Notes under the pieces: model-generated
The model's database searches: none
What the model was told of the DNA's origin: nothing
What the model saw: only the letters and a program-made list of their open reading frames with translations
Part shown: in pieces, positions 1 to 9,148 of the stretch
Position numbering within the stretch: the first letter of the stretch is position 1
Layout of the letters: each line of letters opens with the position of its first letter
Assembly: GCA_003427395.1 (NCBI GenBank)
Contig: BFEA01000535.1
Coordinates: forward strand, 591,338-622,416
DNA from: Chara braunii
Lineage: Eukaryota > Streptophyta > Charophyceae > Charales > Characeae
Direction: 5' to 3'
Length of the DNA: 31,079 nucleotides
Translations under genes and position numbers: made by a program

Positions 1-87
<87 letters not shown>
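1..87. repeat. (CT)n dinucleotide microsatellite
   Basis: Uninterrupted CT repeats run off the left edge of the window, so their full length is unknown. Similar but interrupted CT tracts lie inside both pseudo-LTRs of the Penelope-like element (1757-1843 and 8381-8467). Nothing beyond the CT tract links this copy to that element. Confidence 0.97.
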
Positions 88-90
<3 letters not shown>

Positions 91-1139
91 CCCATGTCTC
101 ATACTTCGGCCCCTTCAACCTTCTTCTCTTTTGCTACTTGGCATATAACTAACCCTTCACCACTCACTGTTACATTGCCAGAATCGAACGGTGAAAAGGA
201 ATTGCCCTCACTTGGCGGAGAAAGTGGGCACAGGAAGGACTGTCGTTCCCTTGTGCCAACCAGAAGGAAAAGGAAAGAGACATTTAAGAGATTGAGAGGA
301 GTCGGGTCAACAAAAAGGGCCAGAGAAAGTTGGTGCAAGGTTAGTTTGACTCAACCATTTCCCCGACTGCATGACCATGAGAAGAGGATGGACTGATTAA
401 GCAAAGGAAGCAAAACAATGAGAAGCCAAAGAAAACGAAAAATTAGGCATGCGGGAATTGGCCATGTGTTGACCCCAATGGGGGGTTGTATCGGTCTTTG
501 CTTTCGTGTGGGATTGTGCAGGTAAGTAACGTCTTGAGATGTCTTGAGCGGGACCTTGCCGGGAGAAATCGGGCGGCAAAGGAAAAGGGGAAGAGGGGGC
601 AAAGGGGCGATGGGCCCTTAGTGTAAAACCAAACCATGAGGGAGACCTTTGTGCTTGAGACTTGGAATGCGAACAAAAGAAAGGAATGAGGCTTGTTGCT
701 GATCGGACTGTGAAGTAGCATGTGCATGCATGTGAAGGCCCCGAAAGGACTAAGGGGTCTGCTCCAATGACGATGGATGAAATGTATGAGACACGAGGAG
801 TGCGTAGAGACGAGGGGGGAAACGGCGTTCCCGCATCCTAATAACGCTATAGGATTGTTGTGCTTAGGGAAATGGTGTGTGGCCTAAGGATGACACTTAG
901 TCTGCGCACAAGAGAAAATAACTCTCAAAGAGCCCCTGGACTGCCTGCATATTGGAAGGAGCATTTGCTTGAGAACACAACCAAGAAAAAAAAAAAAATC
1001 ATCGTTTGCGGAATGACCAGCGAGTCTGCCACCCGGCGTGAGGGCTGAGCTACATCCCCAATGTCAAAGCTCTCTCGCGCGATGGCCAACCCCCATCCAT
1101 CTCAAAGCACTAGGTGGGGGTGACCCTGGGACGAACGGC
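88..1139. other. Gene-free left flank of the PLE insertion
   Basis: About 1 kb with no recognisable gene. Open frames here are 60-100 codons, overlap one another on both strands and show no domain. A run of 13 A lies near 985-997. The segment ends at the target duplication of the Penelope-like element, so it is the DNA into which that element inserted. I see no promoter, RNA gene or repeat in it. Confidence 0.6.
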
Positions 1140-1150
1140 CCGCGCCCTGA
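1140..1150. repeat. Left target-site duplication of the PLE
   Basis: CCGCGCCCTGA directly before the left pseudo-LTR is repeated after the right one (9149-9159). The last three bases (TGA) also match the start of the pseudo-LTR homology, so the duplication could be 8-11 bp. Variable-length duplications are usual for target-primed retroelements. Confidence 0.85.
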
Positions 1151-1754
1151 TTGGGTCTACTGCCTCACCAGGTGGGACCGACTCTTTTGATGGAAAACCA
1201 TGTATGACACAAAAGAACAAGGCCCATGCAACGAATATGTAACAAATGGGTCCCTTTTGAGCCCTTGAAGTCCTTTCTGGGTAGTCGTTTCGGAACCCCT
1301 ATTTGGGCTTTTTTTGGGCATAGGCAGGATTGATGTTCGGTCTCAGGCCTCCTCTACCCCTCCGCGAGTTACCTGAGTATTTTTTCCGACTCTGTTTCTG
1401 ACACGATATGGGCCAGGTTAATTGGCCCCCAGCTACTGAGGCCCTATGACGCGCGTCCATACGTGCTCTCGTTGCTCTCTGGCCGAGGAAAACCTCCATT
1501 CACCTCCTGCTGGCTCTTCTCCTCCCGGCAATCCGCTTCTCATCCCTTCTTATACCATCATCCCCAGCCGATCCATCTCCTCTCTGTGCCCAGTTCAACA
1601 GGAGCGGGCGCAGCGGTCTCGCCGCCTGCTTATTGACTACTAATTTTCGGGACGATACTTTCCTTGCTTCACCATGAGCACGCTACTCATACGCCCACTC
1701 TATGGCATTATCCTCCTCGCGCTGCTGTTCCGGCCCAACCTCATGAAAGCTAAG

Positions 1755-1756
<2 letters not shown>

Positions 1757-1843
<87 letters not shown>
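1757..1843. repeat. CT microsatellite in left pseudo-LTR
   Basis: CT repeats with one TTT interruption near 1811-1813. The right pseudo-LTR has the same tract at the same length and with the same interruption (8381-8467), which is unusual for an unstable repeat and bears on the recent history of the two copies. Confidence 0.95.
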
Positions 1844-1848
<5 letters not shown>

Positions 1849-1910
1849 TTTCCTTCCCCTCTCTCCCTATTTATTCCCTCTTGGACACGGTATTCGATAT
1901 CTTGAAACCT

Positions 1911-1976
1911 AGCGCCTTCCCCTGATGATGACTGCTGGTCGGCTGCAATCGAAACATGTCGGGATTCGCCGACGCT
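1911..1976 (+). ncRNA. Candidate hammerhead ribozyme, left pseudo-LTR
   Basis: The three conserved strands occur in the right order: CTGATGA (1922-1928), CGAAA (1950-1954) and GTC (1958-1960, predicted cut after C1960). Stem I is open-ended: TCCC (1918-1921) pairs with GGGA (1961-1964), then an internal loop, then AGCG (1911-1914) pairs with CGCT (1973-1976). Stem II pairs G1930-C1950, A1931-T1949, T1933-A1947, G1934-C1946 and C1935-G1945 with one A·C mismatch. Stem III is the self-complementary ACATGT, too short for a good monomer hairpin but able to pair between two molecules. One extra U (1929) sits between the core and stem II; as I recall, some natural hammerheads tolerate this. PLEs are known to carry type I hammerheads with weak stem III. 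Confidence 0.72.
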
Positions 1977-2524
1977 GGCTTCCATAACGGCTAGATGACC
2001 ATTTGTGCCCTTGCACAGCTCGCCCTGCCTGATGGGGGCCTTCTATGAGCTTCATGTTTATTATTAAAATTCCAGCGCTTGGGCTTCAGGAATTCGTATT
2101 CTGTGTTCAATCTCCTCACTTCCCTCTTCTCTCTTCCCCTCCTTTCTTCTTCTTCTTCTTTCTCCTTTTCCCTTCCCTCTCCTGCTCCTGCTGTCGGTCC
2201 TTGTTCAACCCTTACTTCTCTGGTTGTTTTCTTGATTGTTATTTTCTTGATTGCTGTGTTCTCGTGTCTTCTGCCTCTTACTATTGAGTGAAATGGAATG
2301 GCTTCAATGCTTGCTCTGGACGCTTGATCAGTTTATTTTTTGTCTTCGTGTCTTCCGTATCTTTGCCGAAGTATCCTATGGTACTCTTCGCTATGCTATA
2401 GCCAAGGTCAGGCGTGATAATGACAACGCTCGCAATAGGCGAGCGAGGAGAGGCCACCCCTATGAAATGTAATCTGTCCCCTACCCAATTTTCCTAGCTC
2501 CTGAGCCATCCATGCTCTAGCTAT

Positions 2525-3021
2525 TCTCATATATTCGAGCAATAACCTGAGTAGAAGTTATACTACTATTAGTGTGGTTGCTTGTTTCTCCGATCTTATC
2601 CTTACCCCTATCCCTATCCTTCCTTATTCTCATCCCTATCCATATCTCTATCCTTATCCCTATCCCTATCCCTATCCTTATCACTTCTTCTATCTCGATC
2701 CCTACCCACGTCCTCTCTACTCTGATCTACTCCTGCCTCTCTCGCGACACGCACTCTCTTCCTCTTTACGATGTGTGTCAAAACTCTCTTCACTCGCAAT
2801 ATTTGTGTCTCGGCTCTCCTCCCTCGTTTCATCTAAACACCCCTTTGTCTAAAAACCTCTCACGGAGATCCACTGTCCTTTCTGATGCACCTATTGGATT
2901 TCTTTTCCCCGTTGTTCGCACTGTTTTTTTTTTGTTGTCATTGTTGTTTTTGTGTGTTTTTCTGACAGGGTCGACTTCTTCTCACGATACGATCACTGAA
3001 TCAAGTTTCGAACCTATCAAG
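2525..3021 (+). promoter_or_regulatory. PLE 5' untranslated region with CCCTAT-type tract and 3' splice acceptor
   Basis: This is unique sequence between the left pseudo-LTR and the ORF1 start. Positions 2595-2683 are a degenerate tandem of CCTTAT/CCCTAT/CCATAT hexamers. A T/G-rich tract followed by TCTGACAG (AG at 2967-2968) is a strong 3' splice acceptor, suggesting an intron that ends ~50 bp before the ORF1 ATG. A continuous frame extends ORF1 upstream to 2572, but it is low-complexity Leu/Ile/Pro/Ser, so I treat it as untranslated. Confidence 0.5.
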
Positions 3022-4386
3022 ATGGCCTCCCATGGTGCATGTTTTAACTGTAACATGCCAGGTCACTTTGCCAGGGACTGCCCGTCTCGCCAACCGTCTT
3101 TTCCTCAACAGACTAATGGTTTCCGTTCGTCATCTCCATCGTATCCCCCCCTGCGACCTCCACCTACCCTCTCTTCCCCTGTCTCCTCGCAAGCTCCTCT
3201 GCTTGCACTCCCCCCTCCCCCACCTCCTTCCACGTCTCAGTCCGGTAATATGAGTCCGGCGATCGTCCCTCGTCAATCTTGGTGGAAGCTGAATCAGGAG
3301 AAACTCGACCGAGTGTACGAGTTCATGGCCTCCGAGCTCGAGGCCCGGCAAGAGGCCATCCGCGAGAAGGAACGTCATCTCAAGGAAGAGGAAGAGAAGA
3401 AGAGGGCCAAAGAAGCAGAAGAGAAAGCCTTGAAGAAGATGAACGATCGCCAAGACTTCGAGGATCGCATCAGTAACATCGTAGGCAACAAAATCAATGA
3501 TGCGTGCGAGCTTTTCCTAGGAAAAGTTGATTCTGCTAGGATTATCGGCGAAAGGAGGGGACCAGTCGAGCAGCCGAGGCTACGAGTTGAGAGTGACGCG
3601 GAGAGAGATCGGCTGCAGAAGCAGATCGAGCAGCTTCGAGTGGAGAATGAGTGGATCAGGAAGCAAATGGAGGAGTTATCACGTACAACCAAGAACTCAA
3701 GAGCAGGCGCCAAGAGACCAGGCGGCGGGGTATGTATAGCTAGCCCGCCGAAAGCTCCGGCCCATGGCAGGCCCAGAGTTATGGGGGTTGGAACACCGAC
3801 GTCGCAGGACTTTCAGAAGCTGCTGAAAGCATACAACCAAGTAAAGGACGGTAAGAGGGCTGCGGCTCTGGAAGTCCAGATGCTCAAGGAGCGTTTCGAG
3901 CGGGCGATCGATAAACTGGTCAGGCAAGGACGAACTCCTCGCTCGAATCTGACCAAGAGAATGAACGATGCTACTGATGAGGATGATCCCGAGCAGCACT
4001 GCAGGCAGGATGATGCGTTGGACGACCTTATACTGCGTCCCTCCCCTCCGAAGAGAACGTCAGGTCGACTGGCCACGAAGGCTGCAGCTGCTGAACGAGC
4101 CGACTTCCTCAAGGAAACCAAGAAGCATCTCAAACGGCTGAAGAAGCAGGGCCTACAGCTACTCTATAATAGGGAAGGAATCACCTTCTGCACCTATGAA
4201 CAGGCGATCAACGATATAGCTGAGCACCGTGCCTCGTCGGCATTCGATTTCCGCCCAGAACCAGCGAAGGCAGGACGGCCAGGCCCAGGTTCCGATACTG
4301 AGGATGCGAAGGAGGACGGTCAAGAGGACGCGGCAGATACTCAGCCTGTCAATGTCGAGGAAGATGAACAAATCGGTGGCGAATAG
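3022..4386 (+). CDS. PLE ORF1: CCHC zinc-knuckle, coiled-coil protein (gag-like)
   Basis: An intact 454-residue frame. I choose the ATG at 3022 because it has a purine-rich context (AAGATGG), follows a strong splice acceptor, and starts just before a CCHC knuckle (C7-x2-C10-x4-H15-x4-C20, with GHFARDC). A Pro/Ser-rich linker follows (~25-75). Next come a charged Glu/Lys helix (~90-140), a heptad-like coiled coil around DRLQKQIEQLRVENEWI, a basic segment, and an acidic C-terminus. Nucleic-acid binding and self-association, as in gag or LINE ORF1 proteins, are inferred from this architecture. It lies directly upstream of the endonuclease module in the same frame, separated by TAG at 4384-4386. 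It is the only intact long frame of the element and has no known enzymatic motif. Confidence 0.8.
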   Translation: MASHGACFNCNMPGHFARDCPSRQPSFPQQTNGFRSSSPSYPPLRPPPTLSSPVSSQAPLLALPPPPPPSTSQSGNMSPAIVPRQSWWKLNQEKLDRVYEFMASELEARQEAIREKERHLKEEEEKKRAKEAEEKALKKMNDRQDFEDRISNIVGNKINDACELFLGKVDSARIIGERRGPVEQPRLRVESDAERDRLQKQIEQLRVENEWIRKQMEELSRTTKNSRAGAKRPGGGVCIASPPKAPAHGRPRVMGVGTPTSQDFQKLLKAYNQVKDGKRAAALEVQMLKERFERAIDKLVRQGRTPRSNLTKRMNDATDEDDPEQHCRQDDALDDLILRPSPPKRTSGRLATKAAAAERADFLKETKKHLKRLKKQGLQLLYNREGITFCTYEQAINDIAEHRASSAFDFRPEPAKAGRPGPGSDTEDAKEDGQEDAADTQPVNVEEDEQIGGE

Positions 4387-4527
4387 GAACGTTGCCCAAG
4401 CGCCGGAACATTATGGGATCTGGTAAATCTCTGCCTCCCTCTGCGCAGATCCAGGGCCTTTCTGTTAGATCCTCATGTTAATTACCTCTTTCGTACGTTA
4501 ATTATTGGCTTAATTCTTATTGGTCAG

Positions 4528-5022
4528 ATCCCATGGGGATGGAAGTTCGCAGATCAGCTGACTAGTTTACTAAGAGAGGATTATGATTTTAGTCTAGCCC
4601 CTGGACCTGTAGTTTACTGCCTGATCTCCCCATTAACTAAACATGTTTATATCGGCTCTACCTCTCGGTCTCTCAACAGCAGATGGGCGGAACATGTGTC
4701 ACGATCATTATCTCCTAGTCAACCTACTTCTACAACACCTTCGTCTCGCAACCACAAGTTATACAGATGGTTCAGAAGGGTAAGTCTCTCCCACTATGTT
4801 GCCTTACCCCTTACATCTCAACCTCTTTCTGATCTTTTGTTTGCCGAGAATGTTGTCATTCGCTGGGCTTCTCCATATCTGAACTCCCGGCCATCTGTTC
4901 CAAAGAAATGCAGGAATAGAAAATGTAGACCAGGTAAGCGTGAAAGGTTAAGGAAAACACGTAGAGCTATGAACAGCAGTGAGGGTAAAGACACGATCGT
5001 CTCCCCTAAGCAGACTAAGTAG
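4528..5022 (+). CDS. PLE GIY-YIG endonuclease module
   Basis: The frame is open from the ORF1 stop (4387) to the TAG at 5020-5022. A plausible 105-bp in-phase intron (GTAAAT at 4423, TTGGTCAG ending 4527) would put the exon start at 4528. The domain begins around PVVYCLISP, has VYIGSTSRSLNSRWAEH (the YIG half with its following Arg and His), then a Glu in AENVVIRW and the pattern PYLN typical of the family. A C-x4-C pair (KKCRNRKCRPG) and a basic tail follow. GIY-YIG nucleases nick target DNA to prime reverse transcription in PLEs. The first motif is degenerate (V-V-Y rather than G-I-Y), which is common in PLEs. Its place before the RT is the permuted order. No start codon is obvious, so it is probably part of a larger ORF2. 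Confidence 0.8.
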   Translation: MPWGWKFADQLTSLLREDYDFSLAPGPVVYCLISPLTKHVYIGSTSRSLNSRWAEHVSRSLSPSQPTSTTPSSRNHKLYRWFRRVSLSHYVALPLTSQPLSDLLFAENVVIRWASPYLNSRPSVPKKCRNRKCRPGKRERLRKTRRAMNSSEGKDTIVSPKQTK

Positions 5023-5094
5023 TATCGGGTTGCTTTTTTTGTAACGTCAGTAGGGATCAACTCCATCTCTTTACTACACATTTTCAACGAATGT

Positions 5095-5953
5095 GTGCAT
5101 TCACGCATTTCGTCCTTCTCTTTGGTCTGTAAAGGTGGAGGAATCCTTGACGATTCCTGGAAGATCATGAAGCGCGTCTTCGGTGCATCTATCGTAGTTA
5201 GTAAGTTCGGCAGAAATCAACTCAAGCATTGTAGGATGTGGGTGGAAGATGGAAGCGTAGTGCACGTGGCAGCAGTCGTCAAGTTTTGCTCAAGGTCTGA
5301 TGGTCTCAAACAGCCTGTTGCTCGACTGCTTAGCCACCCCAATGAACGCAAAAATTTGTACCAATGGTCCCTCGATAATATAATCTACGCCTATGGCACG
5401 GTCAGAAGTTTTTCCAAGAAATCTTCATGACAGACTCTTAGACTAGTTCTTTCGAATGTCATACGAAGACGGTTTGGCATCTCCCCTCGCAAGAGGCTTG
5501 TCTTCAGGCTGAAATTTACCAATCTTATTTCCAAGGCCAAAGTGCGGTCACTCTGCGTACAGTTGATACAAGAGGCAAATATTCGAGTGTCGGGTTGCGA
5601 GTATGTTGGCTCGAAGGATTCGGGTTGTTTGGACAAAGAATCCTAGTGTCGCCCAAACTCTGCATAACTTCCGTCATTTTTCAAGAATAGACGGGACCTC
5701 TTGCTGCTGCGAGGAATTCACGAGTCGCTTTCAGTCCTTGGCTTGCCCTCCCCCATGTTTCCCTTTGGGGTGTCTCACTCGGTCTTCTCCCTCCCCTCCT
5801 ACTTTTTTCTCCCTCCCCTCCTACTTTTTTCTCCCTCCCCTCTCTCCCCTTCCTTCCCTCCACCTCCCCTTCTTCGTCTTCTGCCTCTCCTTCTTTCTTT
5901 TCCTCTTCTTCTTCCTCTTTTTCTCCGCAGGAGCCGGGAGTTGGGTATGCTGA
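5095..5953 (+). pseudogene. PLE ORF2 linker between endonuclease and RT, broken
   Basis: Frame 1 is open to a TGA at 5428-5430 and continues directly after it in the same frame (FGISPRKRLVFRLKF) to about 5600. It then resumes one frame over (RIRVVWTKNPSVAQTLHNFR) from 5603. The continuity of basic, non-repetitive sequence across both lesions indicates one former coding region with a nonsense change and a frameshift. From ~5760 it runs into pyrimidine-rich sequence with a 22-bp tandem duplication (5787-5840). This ends at CTCCGCAG (~5930), a possible splice acceptor, so the last part may be intronic. This region precedes the RT core in PLEs, but I recognise no named domain in it. Confidence 0.55.
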
Positions 5954-6065
5954 AATGGTTCGGAGTTTTTGAGAGCCAGGGGATATTTTTTAGAGTGGAG
6001 AGGATTTGAGCGCGCAGGAATGACAAGGAATATCGGCGGGAAGGTGGGGGAATATTTCGGGAGTT

Positions 6066-7815
6066 GTGAAGCCAGTCAGGGAGAAAAGGGGCATCTTTGC
6101 ACGGAAAGATAGGTGTCCATTTATCCTAGTCAGGGGGGGGGGTGAGGAACATGAAGGAGATGAAGAAGAAGAAGAAGAAGAAGAAGAAGAAAAAGAAGAA
6201 GAAGAAAAAGAAAAAGAAGACGAAGAAGAAGAAGAAAAAGAAGAAGAAAAAGAAAAAGAAGAAGAAAAAGAAAAAGAAGAAGAAGAAGAAGGAGAAGAGG
6301 AAGAAAGACCCACCCCCCCTGCTCCACCCCCTTCGTGCCTCATGCCTGCTCCCCATGTATCCCCCTGCTTCTGCTCCTTCCCAGACCCTACTCCCTCCTC
6401 TCCTCCCGGGCCCTCATTAGGACCTCTGGCATCCCTTCCCTTCACACCTGACAGTGTATGGTTAGTGCGGGAGCTTGCAAACGGACTGGTCCTAGTCCCA
6501 CTCGACCACAACCCAGGGGATACCCTGTTTTGCTGTCCTACAGTTTATGAGGAGGGCATGAATGCACTGTTCCTTAAAAATCCAGTGTTTACTCAGCAAG
6601 ACACATCGGAGGCTGACATTTTGCGGCTTTGCAGAACAAGTTTCCAAGAAGCAGGCTTCGACTACATAGCAAAATGGAACAACAAAGGATCTATCGGCAA
6701 AGGCTATGTTATCCCCAAGCACAAGAACATCCAAAGATGGCGTCCCATCTGTCCCACTGCTACTGAACCCTCCCTCTCCGCCTGTAAGAAGATTACTGCT
6801 TGCCTCAACGCCCTCATTAAACTTCTACCTAGTTCCCTGCACTTCAATTTATCTAGTACCAAAGACCTTATCCCGTCTATTCTGCACTTCAACCGTTCTC
6901 TGCTCCCCTCTAAGGATCAGCTGTGTGCAAGTTTCGATGTCAAAGAAATGTTCTGCAGGCTCCCACATTCTTCCATTCGGAATGCAGTGAGATGGTTCTC
7001 ACTCTTTTTTCAACTGAAAGGTTTTGAAGGAGTCTGGGTAAGAAGTAGAGGAAAGGAGGTCAAACTATCTACCAGTAGATCCCTATTAGGATGGAAGCAT
7101 GTTCGTTTCTCAGTAATTGAAGAGTTTGTCGATTTCGACTTAAAACACACGTACGTATCGACCATGGGTCGTTTACTCAAACAAATGGTAGGGGTACCAA
7201 TGGGCAAAGCCTCTAGCCCTTCTCTTGCAGCTATGCTTTGTATGTTTAACGAGCACAACTTTTTGGCCTCCTTAGGCACTGACAGGAAAGTCATCCATGG
7301 GACTCGACTTGTCGATGACGTATCAGTTTTTATTAGATTCTTCAAAACCACAGTCGAGAGATAAAGCAGGGGCACTACTGCAGACCTTCACTTCATGCTA
7401 CGACGCTAATCTATCTTTGGAGAAAACAAGCTCCAGCGACAGATGGGATTTTCTCGGATGCCAGCTGCAGATCCTCCCCCATCCATTCCGAATATGTTGT
7501 ATCCCCACGCACAGGAATCAGTCTTCTCTGTTGTCTTCAGGCCATATATCTTTCCAAGCCATCCAGGATTCCTGCTCCTTCAGCAGTAAACAACAGAAGA
7601 TGGCAGTTATCAACTCTTTCCTACACCGTGCTAAGCACTTTGCTACTATGCCTGCCTCAGAACTTCTCTTCCTCATCACTTTCAAGCAGGAACTACGAAT
7701 TCGAGGGTACCACGATTACTTCTTTGACAGTTCGCTAAGCAGCTTCTCTGCGAAATCTGTCGATTGCTGGGATGATTGGGTCTACTGCCTCACCAGGTGG
7801 GACCGACTCTTTTGA
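6066..7815 (+). pseudogene. PLE reverse transcriptase, frameshifted
   Basis: The recognisable RT starts near 6420, after a low-complexity Glu/Lys stretch encoded by a GAA tract. In order: YVIPKHKNIQRWRPICPT (finger motif), ASFDVKEMF (motif A Asp), GVPMGKASSPSLAAML (motif B, with the PMG-x-SSP form shared by PLEs and telomerase), and RLVDDVSVFI (motif C, Asp-Asp preserved). The frame stops at 7362-7364. The adjacent frame (open from 7297) continues with DRWDFLGCQLQIL and a thumb-like region to the stop at 7813-7815, so a frameshift lies at about 7330-7365, just after the catalytic Asp pair. The stop falls inside the right pseudo-LTR. In family terms it copies the PLE RNA at a nicked target; this copy could not make a full enzyme unless the shift is a sequencing error. 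Confidence 0.85.
6149..6304 (+). repeat. GAA/AAG purine microsatellite
   Basis: A nearly pure purine tract (GAA, GAAAAA and GACGAA variants) on the + strand. It keeps the RT frame open as Glu/Lys residues but has no family counterpart, so it looks like an expansion in a linker or intron. Homopurine tracts of this length can form triplex structures. Confidence 0.9.
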
Positions 7816-8378
7816 TGGAAAACCATGTATGACACAAAAGAACAAGGCCCATGCAACAAATATGTAACAAAGGGGTCCCTTTTGAGCCCTTGAAGTCCTT
7901 TCTGGGCAGTCGTTTCGGAACCCCTATTTGGGCTGTTTTTGGGCATAGGCAGGATTTATGTTCGGTCTCAGGCCTCCTCTACCCCTCCGCGAGTTACCTG
8001 AGTATTTTTTCCGACGCTATTTCTGACACGATATGGGCCAGGTTAATTGGCCCCCAGCTACTGAGGCCCTATGACGCGCGTCCATACGCGCGCTCGTTGC
8101 TCTCTGGCCGAGGAAAACCTCCATTCACCTCCTGCTGGCTCTTCTCCTCCCCGCAATCCGCTTCTTGTCCCTTCTTATACCATATCCCCAGCCGATCCAT
8201 CTCCTCTATGTGCCCAGTTCAACAGGAGCGGGCGCGGCGGTCTCGCCGCTTGCTTATTGACTACTCATTTTCGGGACGATACTTTCCTTGCTTCACCATG
8301 AGCACGCTACTCATACGCCCACTCTATGGCATTATCCTCCTCGCGCTGCTGTTCCGGCCCAACCTCATGAAAGCTAAG

Positions 8379-8380
<2 letters not shown>

Positions 8381-8467
<87 letters not shown>
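8381..8467. repeat. CT microsatellite in right pseudo-LTR
   Basis: Equal in length and interruption to the left copy at 1757-1843. Confidence 0.95.
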
Positions 8468-8472
<5 letters not shown>

Positions 8473-8534
8473 TTTCCTTCCCCTCTCTCCCTATTTATTC
8501 CCTCTTGGACACGGTATTCGATATCTTGAAACCT

Positions 8535-8600
8535 AGCGCCTTCCCCTGATGATGACTGCTGGTCGGCTGCAATCGAAACATGTCGGGATTCGCCGACGCT
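8535..8600 (+). ncRNA. Candidate hammerhead ribozyme, right pseudo-LTR
   Basis: Sequence identical to the left copy: core CTGATGA at 8546-8552, GAAA at 8575-8578, predicted cleavage after C8584. If one transcript crossed both pseudo-LTRs, two cuts would release a 6624-nt RNA (1961-8584) carrying all coding regions. Confidence 0.72.
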
Positions 8601-9148
8601 GGCTTCCATAACGGCTAGATGACCATTTGTGCCCTTGCACAGCTCGCCCTGCCTGATGGGGGCCTTCTATGAGCTTCATGTTTATTATTAAAATTCCAGC
8701 GCTTGGGCTTCAGGAATTCGTATTCTGTGTTCAATCTCCTCACTTCCCTCTTCTCTCTTCCCCTCCTTTCTTCTTCTTCTTCTTTCTCCTTTTCCCTTCC
8801 CTCTCCTGCTCCTGCTGTCGGTCCTTGTTCAACCCTTACTTCTCTGGTTGTTTTCTTGATTGTTATTTTCTTGATTGCTGTGTTCTCGTGTCTTCTGCCT
8901 CTTACTATTGAGTGAAATGGAATGGCTTCAATGCTTGCTCTGGACGCTTGATCAGTTTATTTTTTGTCTTCGTGTCTTCCGTATCTTTGCCGAAGTATCC
9001 TATGGTACTCTTCGCTATGCTATAGCCAAGGTCAGACGTGATAATGACAACGCTCGCAATAGGTGAGCTAGGAGAGGCCACCCCTATGAAATGTAATCTG
9101 TCCCCTACCCAATTTTCCTAGCTCCTGAGCCATCCATGCTCTAGCTAT

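Larger units (their letters stand above)
1148..2524 (+). repeat. Left pseudo-LTR of the PLE
   Basis: Direct repeat of 7773-9148. It starts with the last 13-14 codons and stop of the RT frame, continues through a hammerhead-like RNA (1911-1976) and ends at CTAGCTAT. Similarity to the right copy is uneven: about 18 substitutions and one indel by hand count in 1148-1642, none seen in 1643-2411 (including the CT tract at equal length), and three in 2412-2524. ORFs of 60-100 codons inside it come from the CT tract or are identical shadows in both copies; I do not regard them as genes. Confidence 0.92.
1148..9148 (+). mobile_element. Penelope-like retroelement, endonuclease-first (Chlamys-like) type, with two pseudo-LTRs
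   Basis: An 8-kb element in the order pseudo-LTR, CCHC/coiled-coil ORF1, GIY-YIG endonuclease, Penelope-type reverse transcriptase, pseudo-LTR. The same 11-bp string CCGCGCCCTGA abuts both outer ends (1140-1150 and 9149-9159), so the whole unit inserted in one event. Permuted PLEs with the GIY-YIG domain before the RT are an established clade in the green lineage and protists (Chlamys), with animal relatives called Naiad; assignment here rests on domain order. The left repeat begins inside the last codons of the RT frame (stop at 1188-1190, equivalent to 7813-7815). That is expected when a pseudo-LTR is a 5'-truncated tandem copy. ORF1 is intact but the endonuclease-RT frame has a stop and frameshifts, so this copy looks non-autonomous. 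Confidence 0.88.
7773..9148 (+). repeat. Right pseudo-LTR of the PLE
   Basis: Direct repeat of 1148-2524 at an offset of 6624-6625 bp. It overlaps the 3' end of the RT frame (stop 7813-7815) and holds the second hammerhead-like RNA (8535-8600). Its right edge is followed directly by the target duplication. Confidence 0.92.

Noticed and set aside
1683-1985. 100-codon minus-strand frame of Arg/Glu repeats, duplicated at 8307-8609
   Set aside because: It is translation of the CT microsatellite and pseudo-LTR; identity of the two copies follows from the repeat itself.
2572-3021. N-terminal extension of ORF1 (150 codons)
   Set aside because: It is translated from CCCTAT hexamers and a pyrimidine tract and crosses a strong splice acceptor; the CCHC domain starts right after the ATG at 3022.
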